64,000 nt of DNA from Microcystis panniformis FACHB-1757. Lineage in GTDB: Bacteria; Cyanobacteriota; Cyanobacteriia; Cyanobacteriales; Microcystaceae. The position numbers and the translations under genes were made by a program. Each line of letters begins with the position of its first letter. Position 1 is the first letter of the stretch. The notes under the pieces are model-generated. The model worked only from the letters and a program-made list of their open reading frames with translations. It ran no database searches and was not told the origin of the DNA. Where the stretch lies: positions 1,736,001 to 1,800,000 of the forward strand of contig NZ_CP011339.1 of assembly GCF_001264245.1 (NCBI RefSeq), given 5' to 3'. This document shows, piece by piece, positions 44,956 to 55,076 of this stretch.

Positions 44956-45090
44956 AATCTTTCTCCTTGATCAGTTAACAGAATACTTGATAATTTTCTC
45001 ACTTGTGTCCGTGTAGAGGGGACTGATTTTGATCCTAAAATTAAGCTCAAGCTATACACATCCCCTTTCAGAATTGATTAACATCGCCCT

Positions 45091-45173
45091 CAGCCGTCAG
45101 CTAGATAATAGTGTTGATAACTAGAAAAATGGCTAATTAATTGAAAAATCAGAAGCTGACAGCTGATAGCTTA
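45091..45173. repeat. Dispersed repeat, copy shared with 53671-53765
   Basis: CAGCTAGAT ... TGATAACTAGAAAAATGGCTAATTAA is present at both places with small differences; ends are inverse GTCAGCT/AGCTGAC words, MITE-like. Confidence 0.6.
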
Positions 45174-45178
45174 ATTAA

Positions 45179-45910
45179 TTATGCTCCTAAATAAGCCGCT
45201 AATTCTTCCGAACCACCAATTAACTTGCCGTTAATGAAGACTTGCGGGGTGGTGGTATTACCACTCATGGCCCGCAGAGAACGACTGGTGGCATCGCGTC
45301 CGAGGATAATTTCTTCGTATTGTAGGCCTTTTTCTTCTAACATTTTCTTAGCCCGGAGGCAGTAGGGACAGCCCACTTTCGAGAAAAGAGAGACTAAAGG
45401 CGGTTTTTTGGCTTCTGGGTTGATGTAGTGTAACATCGTTTCTGCATCGGAGACTTTGAAAGGATCTCCCGGTTCTTCCGGTTCAATGAACATTTTCTCG
45501 ATAACACCATCTTTGACTAGCATCGAATAGCGCCAAGAACGTTGACCGAAACCTAAGTCAGCTTTATCGACTAACATCCCCATTCCTGCGCTAAATTCGC
45601 CGTTACCGTCGGGAATCAAGACGACATTATCACATTCTTGATCTTTTGCCCACTCGTTCATGACAAAGGTATCATTCACCGACAAGCAAACAATACTATC
45701 TACGCCATTTTCCCGAAAAACCGGGGCTAATTCGTTATATCCGGGTAAATGGGAGGTGGAACAGGTGGGAGTGAATGCCCCGGGTAAGGCAAAAAGAACA
45801 ACGGTTTTTCCTTTGAATAATTCCTCGCTGGTGATGTTCACCCATTGATTATTTTGACGCACGGGAAAGGTGACATCGGGAACTCTCTGTCCTTCTCGGT
45901 TTGGTAGCAT
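45179..45910 (-). CDS. Peroxiredoxin-glutaredoxin fusion protein
   Basis: About 243 residues. The first 165 are a Prx5-type peroxiredoxin with the peroxidatic Cys in PGAFTPTCSTSHLPGY; the rest is a glutaredoxin with CPYC (VGCPYCLRAKKML) and TTPQVFINGKLIGGSEE. The glutaredoxin part would recycle the peroxiredoxin with glutathione. ATG 45910 is preferred over the TTG at 45919 because AGGAG lies at normal distance. Confidence 0.9.
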   Translation of the reverse strand: MLPNREGQRVPDVTFPVRQNNQWVNITSEELFKGKTVVLFALPGAFTPTCSTSHLPGYNELAPVFRENGVDSIVCLSVNDTFVMNEWAKDQECDNVVLIPDGNGEFSAGMGMLVDKADLGFGQRSWRYSMLVKDGVIEKMFIEPEEPGDPFKVSDAETMLHYINPEAKKPPLVSLFSKVGCPYCLRAKKMLEEKGLQYEEIILGRDATSRSLRAMSGNTTTPQVFINGKLIGGSEELAAYLGA

Positions 45911-46012
45911 AATCTTCAACTCCTAATTGCTAAGTCGTACTCATTTCGAGTTTGTCTAAATTAAGTGTACTCATAACGACTATGAGTTGTCAACAAGTAT
46001 TTATACTTAAAT

Positions 46013-46097
<85 letters not shown>

Positions 46098-46184
46098 TGG
46101 GAAATAGACAAAAGGCAGTAATATTGATTAGTTAATTTCCCTAACCCCCCACACCCCACACCTATCCCCTTTTTTTACTGAAAA

Positions 46185-47135
46185 ATGATGTTTTCCTTCC
46201 TGAAAAAAAGCTATAAATGGCTAGGACTAGCGATAATAACGGTGATTTTGGCGATTACACCCGCCGCCATTGCCCAATCAACCACTAGCGCCATACCTCT
46301 GGCAAAAATTAACTGGTTACAGGCGATTTTTTTGGGATTTGTGCAGGGAGTGACGGAATTTTTGCCGATTAGCAGTACCGCTCATCTAAAAGTGATTCCC
46401 GTCTTTTTGGGTTGGGGAGATCCCGGTGTCACCTATACGGCAGTGATTCAATTGGGCAGTATTGCGGCGGTATTGTCCTATTTTTGGCAGGATTTAAGGC
46501 AAATATCCACAGGAATGGTGAAAGCGGTGGCTAGTTCCGATTATCGTTCCCAGGATTTTCGTTTGGCCGTGGGGATTATCCTAGGCACAATTCCGATTGT
46601 TTTCTTCGGTTTGTTAATGAAACTTTTCATTCCCGATTTAGATAATTCCCCCCTGAGAAGCATGACAGCGATCGCCTGTGCCTCTATAGTCATGTCTTTA
46701 CTCTTAGCTACGGCCGAAAAAATCGGGAAACATAAACGCAGTTTTGAGACTTTGCGACAAAAAGACGGGGTTTTAATGGGATTAGCCCAAGCTTTAGCCC
46801 TAATACCGGGGGTATCTCGTTCTGGGTCCACCTTAACTGCCGGGTTATTCATGGGTTTAGAAAGGGCAGTAGCAGCGCGATTTTCCTTTCTGCTGGGGAT
46901 TCCGGCGATAACTTTAGCCGGTTTAGTGGAATTTAAAGGCGTTCTCGACCAGATTAACACCAGTGAATTAATTCCCCTCGTTATTGGGGTAATTTCCTCG
47001 GCGATATTTTCCTATCTTTCGATCGCTTGGTTATTAGATTATCTCAAAAAACAGAGTACCTGGGTTTTCGTCTGGTATCGTCTCTTTTTCGGGGTTGCTA
47101 TCCTGATTGGTGTGGCCTGGGGGCGTTTTTCCTGA
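46185..47135 (+). CDS. uppP: Undecaprenyl-diphosphatase UppP (BacA)
   Basis: 316 residues with eight or so helices. The two signature stretches are present: GFVQGVTEFLPISSTAHL (Glu-rich first motif) and PGVSRSGSTLTAGLFMG (second motif with Arg and Ser). The enzyme dephosphorylates undecaprenyl diphosphate to recycle the lipid carrier for peptidoglycan. The N-terminus has an extra hydrophobic segment ending in ITPAAIAQS, a possible signal-like extension. ATG 46185 or 46188. Confidence 0.92.
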   Translation: MMFSFLKKSYKWLGLAIITVILAITPAAIAQSTTSAIPLAKINWLQAIFLGFVQGVTEFLPISSTAHLKVIPVFLGWGDPGVTYTAVIQLGSIAAVLSYFWQDLRQISTGMVKAVASSDYRSQDFRLAVGIILGTIPIVFFGLLMKLFIPDLDNSPLRSMTAIACASIVMSLLLATAEKIGKHKRSFETLRQKDGVLMGLAQALALIPGVSRSGSTLTAGLFMGLERAVAARFSFLLGIPAITLAGLVEFKGVLDQINTSELIPLVIGVISSAIFSYLSIAWLLDYLKKQSTWVFVWYRLFFGVAILIGVAWGRFS

Positions 47136-47147
47136 CCTTTTGGCATT

Positions 47148-48005
47148 CTAATTAATTTCCAAAAAATCTCGCAATTTTTTTAGATAAGTAGGGGCATCTT
47201 CTAACATGGGAAAGTGAGCAGTATTAGCCATCTCCACATACTGGATATTATTATTCAAATCCGCCGCCATTTTGCCCATTTTGGCGGGGATAATAATGTC
47301 TTTTTCCCCTGATACTAAAAGAGTTGGTACCTTAATCTCGGCAAATTTACCCGGCATAATTTCCACTGCCTTTTTACTCACAGATGTATAAATTGTGCCT
47401 AGGGCGGCCTCGTAATCTGCCGCTAAAAAATCTTCTAAAAAAGCAATTCTTTCTGATTTTGGGATCGATCGATGCAAAAATCTCGCCATAAATAATCGAT
47501 CGGCAAAAGGTACTTTTAAAAACCAATCATAACGAAACTGTACCACATACTTACCGAATTTATGAAAGGCAGCAAAAGCCGCTTTATTATACTCAAAAAT
47601 GCCATTACAGGTTAAAATTGCTTTGACCACTCTTTCCGGGTACATAGTAATAAAAAAAGTCGCCACCGATGCCCCCATAGAGTGACTATTGAGATAGATT
47701 TTTTCGATTTCCAAACTATCTAAAAACAAGGCCAAATCAAGGGCATATTCTTCTAAATCGTAGGAAAGATCGGGGGATTTTTCTGGCAATTTAGACCGAC
47801 CAAAACCCCGCATATCGTACAATAAACAATCAAAGCGATCGCAAATTGCCGCAGCGGTTGATCGCCAATAGCGTCCCGATCCTCCCCAACCATGAATAAA
47901 CACCATAACCGGCTTTTTCTGGGCAGATTCTGACCCCCGAATCCACTCGTAATAGTGGGGAACACCGCGGACAGTGACTGTTTGATCGATTATTTGAGTT
48001 TTCAT
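47148..48005 (-). CDS. Alpha/beta hydrolase
   Basis: About 285 residues from the ATG at 48005 (MKTQIIDQTVTVRG). Oxyanion loop FIHGWGGSGRYW, nucleophile elbow NSHSMGASV (Ser), Asp in SGEKDIIIP and His in NTAHFPMLEDAP complete the triad. The substrate is unknown; the layout fits the epoxide-hydrolase/esterase-like group. Convergent with uppP, 12 bases between stops. Confidence 0.85.
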   Translation of the reverse strand: MKTQIIDQTVTVRGVPHYYEWIRGSESAQKKPVMVFIHGWGGSGRYWRSTAAAICDRFDCLLYDMRGFGRSKLPEKSPDLSYDLEEYALDLALFLDSLEIEKIYLNSHSMGASVATFFITMYPERVVKAILTCNGIFEYNKAAFAAFHKFGKYVVQFRYDWFLKVPFADRLFMARFLHRSIPKSERIAFLEDFLAADYEAALGTIYTSVSKKAVEIMPGKFAEIKVPTLLVSGEKDIIIPAKMGKMAADLNNNIQYVEMANTAHFPMLEDAPTYLKKLRDFLEIN

Positions 48006-48012
48006 GATAGTT

Positions 48013-48252
48013 AAGTAGGGAGGCACAATTATTTGTAGGATGGGTTAGCGGTAGCGTAACCCATGCGGGCGTTGGGTTTCATGCTTCAACCCAACCTACG
48101 TTCATCTTATATTTAATTCCACCCACCTACTTAAGTAGGGAGGTACAATTATTTGTAGGATGGGTTAGCGGTAGCGTAACCCATGCGGGCGTTGGGTTTC
48201 ATGCTTCAACCCAACCTACGTTCATCTTATATTTAATTCCACCCACCTACTT
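48013..48252. mobile_element. Two tandem 120-bp MITE copies
   Basis: 48013-48132 and 48133-48252 differ at a single position near the start (GGCACAA versus GGTACAA) and match the inverse copy at 42517-42636. Tandem identity suggests a recent duplication. Confidence 0.88.
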
Positions 48253-48348
48253 AGATACCTAGCCATCCTCGTCAAGAGTTTTGCCAACGCCGCGCATCTG
48301 TGTCCGATAGTCGTCCGATTGTCTTAAGGATAACGAACGAGAACGATT

Positions 48349-48555
48349 TCAAGCTTCGAGTAATCGTTCATAGATGTCGTCTTCCAGATTATCCCAAATC
48401 TTAGCGAGAGCAGTTTCGCTGACTTTTTGCCAGAAATCCGAGTTTGTCTCCTCCGGGATGAGGGTGACTAAAACCCTAGTACCCTCTGGAATCGGCACGG
48501 ATTCGAGGAGTTCGATCCGGCCTTCTTTGACAATTGCGGGAACGGTGTTCAGCAT
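48349..48555 (-). CDS. AF2212-like (DUF104) antitoxin
   Basis: 68 residues. VKEGRIELLESVPIPEGTRVLVTL is the family core, followed by an acidic helical end. Such proteins usually precede a PIN toxin, but no toxin frame follows: after the stop only about 95 bases separate it from the MITE pair. It lies 21 bases downstream of clpX, on the same strand. Confidence 0.7.
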   Translation of the reverse strand: MLNTVPAIVKEGRIELLESVPIPEGTRVLVTLIPEETNSDFWQKVSETALAKIWDNLEDDIYERLLEA

Positions 48556-48576
48556 GGTTAACCTCGATTTTTCCCC

Positions 48577-49911
48577 TTAAGCGGATTCTTGACTGGGTAG
48601 AGAGGAAGGATGAACCAATAGATCTGCCGTGGAACGTTTTTCCACCATTTCGCGGGTGATTAAACATCGTTTCACGTCCTTGCGCGAGGGCAATTCGTAC
48701 ATGACATCGAGCATTAATTCCTCGACAATACCCCGTAGGGCCCGGGCCCCGGTTTTGCGACGATAGGCCTCTTGGGCGATCGCTAGGACGGCATCAGATT
48801 TAAACTCTAACTGTACATTGTCCATCTTCAACAGTTTTTGATACTGTTTCACCAAAGCGTTGCGGGGTTGGGTCAGGATAGCGATTAAAGCTTCCTCATC
48901 CAGGGGTGAAAGCGCCGCTAGGACGGGAATCCGACCGACAAACTCTGGAATCATGCCAAATTTGACTAAATCATCGGGAGTCATTTGTTTTAATAACCCT
49001 GCCGCTACCTTATCCTTACTAGCTTGGCTATCTCCCGGTTGAATAAAGCCCATGGATTTTTTACCGAGACGCTGATCGATCACCTTATCTAAACCGACAA
49101 ACGCCCCACCGCAGATAAACAGGATATTGCTGGTGTCAATCTGAATACAATCCTGATAGGGGTGTTTGCGGCCGCCTTGGGGGGGAACATTGGCGATCGT
49201 TCCCTCTAACATTTTCAGTAAAGCTTGCTGTACCCCTTCTCCGGACACATCCCGGGTAATCGAGGTATTTTCGCTCTTACGGGCAATTTTATCGATTTCA
49301 TCGATGTAGATAATGCCCCGCTGCGCTTCTTCCACGTCTAAATCTGCCACTTGTAACAGACGCAAGAGAATATTTTCCACATCTTCCCCCACATAACCGG
49401 CCTCGGTTAAAGTGGTGGCATCAGCGACAGCAAAAGGTACATCGAGGATTTTAGCCAGAGTTTGAGCTAGAAGGGTTTTTCCCGATCCCGTCGGACCAAT
49501 TAACAGAATATTAGATTTTTGCAGTTCGATGCTATCTTCTGGACTACCGCCACCGGCTTTTTGGGTTTGGATATCTTTGAGGCGTTTGTAATGGTTATAA
49601 ACGGCCACAGACAGCACTTTTTTCGCCTCATTTTGACCAATAACGTAGTCATCGAGGTGTTTTTTAATCTCTCTTGGTTTGGGAATTTGTTCCCAAGTGG
49701 TTTTGTTTTGGCCCGATCGCCGTTTGTTGGGGCGTTCCTCCACTGGGGCGACCGGACTGGGCGGTTCCATCAATTCCTCATCGAGAATTTCGTTACACAG
49801 TTCCACACACTCGTCACAAATATAGACCCCCGGCCCGGCGATTAATTTTCGCACTTGTTCCTGGGATTTGCCGCAAAATGAACACTTGAGGTGGGAGTCG
49901 TATTTAGACAT
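48577..49911 (-). CDS. clpX: ClpX, ATP-binding subunit of the Clp protease
   Basis: 444 residues. N-terminal zinc-binding domain (CSFCGKSQEQV and CDEC), Walker A GPTGSGKT near residue 140, Walker B IIYIDEIDKIA, arginine-finger region and GARALRGIVEELM sensor 2. It unfolds substrates for ClpP. Gene order clpX-clpP-tig on one strand fits the conserved cluster; the gap to clpP is 10 bases. Confidence 0.96.
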   Translation of the reverse strand: MSKYDSHLKCSFCGKSQEQVRKLIAGPGVYICDECVELCNEILDEELMEPPSPVAPVEERPNKRRSGQNKTTWEQIPKPREIKKHLDDYVIGQNEAKKVLSVAVYNHYKRLKDIQTQKAGGGSPEDSIELQKSNILLIGPTGSGKTLLAQTLAKILDVPFAVADATTLTEAGYVGEDVENILLRLLQVADLDVEEAQRGIIYIDEIDKIARKSENTSITRDVSGEGVQQALLKMLEGTIANVPPQGGRKHPYQDCIQIDTSNILFICGGAFVGLDKVIDQRLGKKSMGFIQPGDSQASKDKVAAGLLKQMTPDDLVKFGMIPEFVGRIPVLAALSPLDEEALIAILTQPRNALVKQYQKLLKMDNVQLEFKSDAVLAIAQEAYRRKTGARALRGIVEELMLDVMYELPSRKDVKRCLITREMVEKRSTADLLVHPSSLPSQESA

Positions 49912-49921
49912 AGTTTATTAT

Positions 49922-50623
49922 TTACAGGGAAGTAACGGGAACGGTAGGATCGGGCAGTTCGGGACGGGAAATCACCAGATCGATTAACCCATATTCTTTG
50001 GCTTCGACGGCCGACATGAAAAAGTCCCGTTCGGTGTCGTTGGCGATGCGATCGTAGGGTTGACCGGTGTGATGAGCCAGCATGGTATTGAGTCTCTGTT
50101 TAATATAGAGGATCTCTTTAGCTTGGATGGCGATATCACTAGCTTGACCTTGGGCGCCGCCGAGGGGTTGGTGAATCATGATCCGGCTACTGGGTAGGGA
50201 CATCCGTTTACCTGCCGCGCCACCACAAAGCAGGAATGCTCCCATACTAGCGGCTAAACCGAAACAAATTGTCGCCACGTCGGGGCGAATTTGTTGCATG
50301 GTGTCGTAGATAGCTAGTCCGGCATAAACGGAACCACCGGGGGAGTTGATATAAAGTTGGATATCCTTTTCGGGATCCTCTGCCTCCAAGTAGAGGAGTT
50401 GGGCGACGATCGAATCAGCGACCTGATCATCGACGGGAGTTCCCAAAAAGACAATTCTCTCCCGCAAGAGTCGAGAATAGATATCAAAAGCCCGTTCACC
50501 CATGCCAGACTGTTCGATTACCACGGGTAAAACGTTAGCTAGGGAGTTTCTCCCCGTGTTGGCGTAGATAGCAGGGCGACAATTACTGGTAATTGGGTAG
50601 TCAGGTGATCTCGATTCGAGCAT
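49922..50623 (-). CDS. clpP: ClpP serine protease subunit
   Basis: 233 residues. Catalytic Ser in GLAASMGAFLL, His in IMIHQPLGG, and Asp near DLVIS complete the triad. The N-terminal 30 residues before GMGERAFDIYSRLL may be a leader or a late start. The position between tig and clpX is that of the cyanobacterial ClpP2. Confidence 0.95.
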   Translation of the reverse strand: MLESRSPDYPITSNCRPAIYANTGRNSLANVLPVVIEQSGMGERAFDIYSRLLRERIVFLGTPVDDQVADSIVAQLLYLEAEDPEKDIQLYINSPGGSVYAGLAIYDTMQQIRPDVATICFGLAASMGAFLLCGGAAGKRMSLPSSRIMIHQPLGGAQGQASDIAIQAKEILYIKQRLNTMLAHHTGQPYDRIANDTERDFFMSAVEAKEYGLIDLVISRPELPDPTVPVTSL

Positions 50624-50749
50624 AATTTTTTCGGTTCCGCTATCACAATCTTAGGGGTTTTGCTTGGCTGTGGAGCTTTTACTGGCAAATGTTAAGCATC
50701 TTTAGCACTTCTGTCCATCTATTATGCCCTAAGTTTTCCCCGGTTGGCA

Positions 50750-50826
50750 GGAATCAGTTATCAGTTATCAGTGAGCAGTTATCAGTTATCAGTGAGCAGT
50801 TATCAGTTATCAGTTATCAGTGATCA
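50750..50826. repeat. Heptamer repeat TTATCAG/AGCAGTT array
   Basis: TTATCAG units with CAGTGAG interruptions between clpP and tig. Confidence 0.8.
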
Positions 50827-50902
50827 GGGAGTGGGGGAATGGGGGAATTCAAGCAATACCCTAAAACCCCAACACCCCAACACGACTGCTAACTCCTTAC
50901 GG

Positions 50903-52300
50903 TTATTCTTCCTCAGCCTCAGCTGCCAACACTTCCACTTCGGTGAATGCGAAGGTTTCTTCTGTTTCCTCCTCCTCGGTTGTTTCTTCCTCTAGGGAAC
51001 CTTTGGGGACGAGGGTGATAGTAGCCTTTTCTTTCAGCCATTCTAGGGTGTTTTCCGCCAGCATTTCTTCGGTGATCACCTGTTCCAGACGCTGCATATC
51101 TATGTCGCGATCGGACAATTGCTCCATGATTTTAGCGATTTTTTCCGCTACCGCTTCGGGACTGACTTCAATGCTGGCGACTTTAGCCAATTCCTGTACC
51201 ACGAGAGTCTCTTTCAGACTTTCGATCGCATCGGGACGGGTGTTTTCCCGCATTTTGGGAATATTATCTTTTGTAAATAACTGGTTGACATCTAGCCCCA
51301 TTTGTTGAAATTCCATGAAGCTTTGGGTCAAAATATGCGTCACTTCCTTTTCGATCAGCGTCTCCGGTAAATCTAAAGTCGCACCTTTGACCAATTCCTT
51401 GGTTAAAGCGTCATAAATGCTTTCTTTGGTTTCCTTCTCCGCTTGTTCTTGGAAACGTTTCTCTAAACTCGCTCTTAATTCGGCGATTGTTTCCTGATCG
51501 CTGACTTCTTGGGCAAAATCGTCGTCAAGCTCCGGTAATTCCTTTGCCTTTAACTCTTTCATCGTAATTGTAAAGATTACCGCTTTTGCTGCCACATCCT
51601 CTTTCGGATAATCTTCTGGGAAAGTTAAAGTCATCTCTTTGACTTCTTCCGGTTTCATGCCGATAATTCCTTCCACCATCCCCTCGATAAAGCGTCCTGC
51701 TTCCATATCCACCCGCAGATCTTCGCCGTCAATATCCGGGATATCTTCGCCAGTTTCGGCGGATTTTCCCCGATAATCAACGATCGCCACATCTCCCAGC
51801 TGCGCCCCGCGATCTTCCACGGGAACCAATGTCGCTAACTGTTCTTGACGCTCTTTAAACCAATTTTCCACGGATTCGGGATCATAAACGGTTTCTTCGG
51901 CAGTAACGCTCAGATTTTCGTAATCTCCGAGAATAATTGTCGGGGCCACATCCACGGAAACTGAAAAAGTCAAAGCTTTACCCGGTTCATAGGCAGCGAT
52001 CAAATCCTCAAACTGAGACAATAGCTGGGGATTACCCAGGGACTCGATCCCCTCCTGTTTTAGGGCAGATTCGAGGCAATTTTCGATTAATTCCTCAATT
52101 ACCGCCGCTTTTACCGCTTTAGTTCCCAATCTTTGCAGAAGAATCTGACGGGGAACCTTACCGGGGCGAAAACCGGGTATATTGGCCGACTTCGCTAAAT
52201 TATTTACCACTTTCTCGTGGGTGTTTTTCGTGGTTTCGGCGGGAATTTCAATTTCTAAACCTATCTGACTGGCAGGAAGCTTTTCCTGAATAACTTTCAT
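50903..52300 (-). CDS. tig: Trigger factor
   Basis: 465 residues, normal length. The N-terminal ribosome-binding signature GFRPGKVPRQIL (near residue 40), the FKBP-like middle domain (GDVAIVDYRGK, DLRVDMEAGRFIEGMVEGIIGM) and the C-terminal helical arms with an acidic tail EEEETEETFAF. It folds nascent chains at the ribosome exit. Divergent from asd. Confidence 0.95.
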   Translation of the reverse strand: MKVIQEKLPASQIGLEIEIPAETTKNTHEKVVNNLAKSANIPGFRPGKVPRQILLQRLGTKAVKAAVIEELIENCLESALKQEGIESLGNPQLLSQFEDLIAAYEPGKALTFSVSVDVAPTIILGDYENLSVTAEETVYDPESVENWFKERQEQLATLVPVEDRGAQLGDVAIVDYRGKSAETGEDIPDIDGEDLRVDMEAGRFIEGMVEGIIGMKPEEVKEMTLTFPEDYPKEDVAAKAVIFTITMKELKAKELPELDDDFAQEVSDQETIAELRASLEKRFQEQAEKETKESIYDALTKELVKGATLDLPETLIEKEVTHILTQSFMEFQQMGLDVNQLFTKDNIPKMRENTRPDAIESLKETLVVQELAKVASIEVSPEAVAEKIAKIMEQLSDRDIDMQRLEQVITEEMLAENTLEWLKEKATITLVPKGSLEEETTEEEETEETFAFTEVEVLAAEAEEE

Positions 52301-52624
52301 TGATTTTTCTAGCTCTTACGACAAGGAACGTTTATAATAGGGTGAGCGGTGTTTACGCCTGCGGTGGATCCGTCCCGCTCATGATATTCTAGGGGAATAG
52401 CTGCAGTTGCTCCCCAAGCTGTCACAATCTTTTTATTTTAGCGGTCAATGGGGTATATTTAATTTATTCCGTCCTTGGGGCAGTTAAGCCCAATCAGAAA
52501 ATTTTGCTGATCAAAAGCCGATCAATCCAAGCTTGAGAATAACTCGGCGGACAAAAAAGATTTTTTACTGTAACGATTTCTTCGGATCATCATCATCACC
52601 CAACTCGTCAGGAGGTAACACAAT
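52301..52624. other. Divergent intergenic region between tig and asd
   Basis: 324 bases, no gene seen. Promoters for both genes must lie here; no confident -10/-35 pair could be assigned. An AGGAGGT box precedes the asd start. Confidence 0.5.
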
Positions 52625-53662
52625 TTGAGTCAAAAAGTACGGGTCGCTATTTTAGGGGCCACCGGGGCCGTGGGAACGGAATTACTAGAGTTATTAGCTA
52701 GTCGTCAATTCCCTCTCGCTAGTCTAAAATTACTGGCTTCCGAGCGTTCTGCTGGAAAAACCCTCGATTTTCGGGGCGAAAGTCTCCTAATCGAAGCGGT
52801 AAACGAGCGCTCTTTTCAGGACGTGGATATCGTTCTCGCTTCTGCGGGGGGATCCACCTCGAAAGCTTGGGCGAAAACTATTGTCGAGTCGGGTGCGACG
52901 ATTATCGATAACTCCAGCGCTTTTCGCATGAATCCCGAAGTGCCTCTGGTTGTCCCGGAAATCAATCCCGACAGTGTGGACAATCACCGGGGCATTATCG
53001 CTAATCCCAACTGTACGACAATTCTTTTAGGAGTGGCGATCTGGCCTCTCCACCAAGTACAGGCGCTCGAGCGAGTAGTAGTTTCTACTTATCAGTCCGC
53101 TAGTGGTGCTGGAGCGCGAGCCATGGAGGAGGTAAAACAGCAAGCGCAAGCAATTCTGGACAATCGGCAACCTCCCACTAATTCCTTCCCCTATCCCCTC
53201 GCTTTTAATCTTTTTCCCCACAATACCCCGATTAATGGTCAAGGGTACTGCGAGGAAGAAATGAAAATGGTCAACGAAACCCGCAAGATTTTTGCTTGTC
53301 CAGAGCTGCGGGTTAGTGCCACCTGTGTGAGGGTTCCCGTCCTGCGCGCCCATTCGGAATCGGTTAACCTAGAATTTAGTCGGCCTTTTTCTGTGCTGAA
53401 AGCCAGAGAAATTCTTGAGTCTGCTCCGGGGGTAAGATTAGTGGAAGATTGGGACGCTAATTATTTTCCCATGCCAATTGATGCCACCGGTCGCGATGAA
53501 GTATTAGTGGGACGCATTCGTCAAGATATCTCCCATCCTAACGGTCTAGAATTGTGGCTATGCGGCGATCAAATTCGCAAGGGTGCGGCTTTAAATGCTG
53601 TACAAATTGCCGAACTTTTAGTTAAGAAAAATCTCGTCGGTTCAAGATTAGCAACAGTTTGA
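52625..53662 (+). CDS. asd: Aspartate-semialdehyde dehydrogenase
   Basis: 345 residues. VAILGATGAVGTELLELL is the NADPH-binding start, GGSTSKAWA follows, and the catalytic Cys lies in IIANPNCTTILLG with YQSASGAGARAM behind it. The enzyme forms aspartate semialdehyde for lysine, threonine and methionine. The start codon is TTG, supported by AGGAGGT eight bases upstream. dapA and rnj follow on the same strand. Confidence 0.95.
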   Translation: MSQKVRVAILGATGAVGTELLELLASRQFPLASLKLLASERSAGKTLDFRGESLLIEAVNERSFQDVDIVLASAGGSTSKAWAKTIVESGATIIDNSSAFRMNPEVPLVVPEINPDSVDNHRGIIANPNCTTILLGVAIWPLHQVQALERVVVSTYQSASGAGARAMEEVKQQAQAILDNRQPPTNSFPYPLAFNLFPHNTPINGQGYCEEEMKMVNETRKIFACPELRVSATCVRVPVLRAHSESVNLEFSRPFSVLKAREILESAPGVRLVEDWDANYFPMPIDATGRDEVLVGRIRQDISHPNGLELWLCGDQIRKGAALNAVQIAELLVKKNLVGSRLATV

Positions 53663-53946
53663 TAGTTAAGCTATCAGCCATCAGCTAGATCAAGGCAATG
53701 ATAACTAGAAAAATAGCTAATTAATCGTCGGATAAATAAAGTCTGAAAGCTGATTGCTGATCGCTCAAAAACTGATAACAAAGGACGAATCTAAAACCTA
53801 ATTTGTTAAGCTAAAAGCTTCGATGTACTTAGTTGATAACCTTCTTTTTAGGTAGGAGGATTGCCAGATTCTTTCTTTTGCCTCTTGCCTTCAGAAGCTG
53901 ATAACTGATAACTGATAACTGATAACTGATAACTGATAACTGATCA
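53663..53946. repeat. Gene-free gap of dispersed repeats between asd and dapA
   Basis: Contents: the 53671-53765 copy of the 45091 repeat, the intact (uninterrupted) copy of the element seen at 28386-28625 (about 53783-53876), and CTGATAA heptamers (53895-53943) that run up to three bases before the dapA ATG. Confidence 0.75.
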
Positions 53947-54837
53947 ATGAGTGAAACATATTTTGGACGAGTAATTACGGCGATGGTGACACCCTTCACC
54001 GTCGAGGGTCAAGTTAATTATGGGATGGTGGAAAAATTGGCCGATTATCTAGTTACCCACGGTAGCGATGGTATAGTGGTCTGTGGGACGACGGGAGAAT
54101 CACCCACCCTAAGTTGGCAGGAAGAATACGAACTATTTAGTATTGTCAAAAAAGCGGTTAATGGTCGGGGAAAAGTGATTGCGGGGACGGGTTCTAATTG
54201 CACTTCCGAAGCGATCGAAGCGACCCAACAGGCTGCTAAACTGGGTTTAGATGGTTCTTTACAAGTGGTTCCCTACTACAATAAACCTCCCCAAGAGGGT
54301 TTATATGAGCATTTTCGCGCCATTGCCAAAGCTTGTCCCGATCTGCCAGTAATGGTTTATAATATACCTGGTCGCACGGGTCAAAATATGACCCCAGAAA
54401 CGATTATTAAACTGGCAGCAGTTGATAATATTGTGGCGGTAAAAGAAGCTAGTGGTAATTTAGAACAAACCTGTAAGATTTACTGTCATACTCCTGAAAA
54501 TTTCGCTATTTATTCCGGCGATGATTTTCTTACCTTACCCCTAATGACCTGTGGTGCGGTGGGAGTGGTCAGTGTTGCCAGTCATCTAGTGGGAGAAGAA
54601 ATTCAAGGAATGATTCAAGCTTTCTTAACTGGAGATGCGGCCAAAGCGATCGAGATTAATTTGAAATTATTTCCCCTGTTTAAAGGTTTATTCTGTGCCA
54701 CTAATCCAATTCCAATTAAAGCGGCCTTAAATCTAGTCGGTTGGGAAGTGGGGGGTCTAAGACTTCCTTTATGTTCCCTAAGTCCCGAGCTAGAAGAAGG
54801 ATTAGCAAAAGTTATGCAAGAATTGGCTTTAATCTAG
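53947..54837 (+). CDS. dapA: 4-hydroxy-tetrahydrodipicolinate synthase
   Basis: 296 residues. GTTGESPTL binds pyruvate's carboxyl, VPYYNKPPQEG carries the catalytic Tyr, MVYNIPGRTG and AVKEASGN carries the Schiff-base Lys. First committed step of lysine and diaminopimelate synthesis, directly using the Asd product. Heptamers reach to three bases before the ATG, so there is no normal ribosome binding site. Confidence 0.96.
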   Translation: MSETYFGRVITAMVTPFTVEGQVNYGMVEKLADYLVTHGSDGIVVCGTTGESPTLSWQEEYELFSIVKKAVNGRGKVIAGTGSNCTSEAIEATQQAAKLGLDGSLQVVPYYNKPPQEGLYEHFRAIAKACPDLPVMVYNIPGRTGQNMTPETIIKLAAVDNIVAVKEASGNLEQTCKIYCHTPENFAIYSGDDFLTLPLMTCGAVGVVSVASHLVGEEIQGMIQAFLTGDAAKAIEINLKLFPLFKGLFCATNPIPIKAALNLVGWEVGGLRLPLCSLSPELEEGLAKVMQELALI

Positions 54838-55076
54838 AAAAATATTAGAAAATTTGGCTAACTAAACTAGGATTTTTTCGAGAAATAGGTTATAATGTTA
54901 ATAGCTTAACTAGAAAAGAAATATAGTTTAGAACTGCTAGAAAGTATTGATACTAAGTGAATTTAACTAGGTGTTATTTCCCTAGTTAGAATAAGTCTAA
55001 CTATCCATTTTTTGAGATTTCCCGTCCACAAAAACCACCTGAAAAATCACCATAACTTACCATCAAAGGATACCTA

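Noticed and set aside
48256..48348. PIN-domain toxin after the AF2212-like antitoxin
   Set aside because: All frames are closed within a few codons and no PIN motif is visible.
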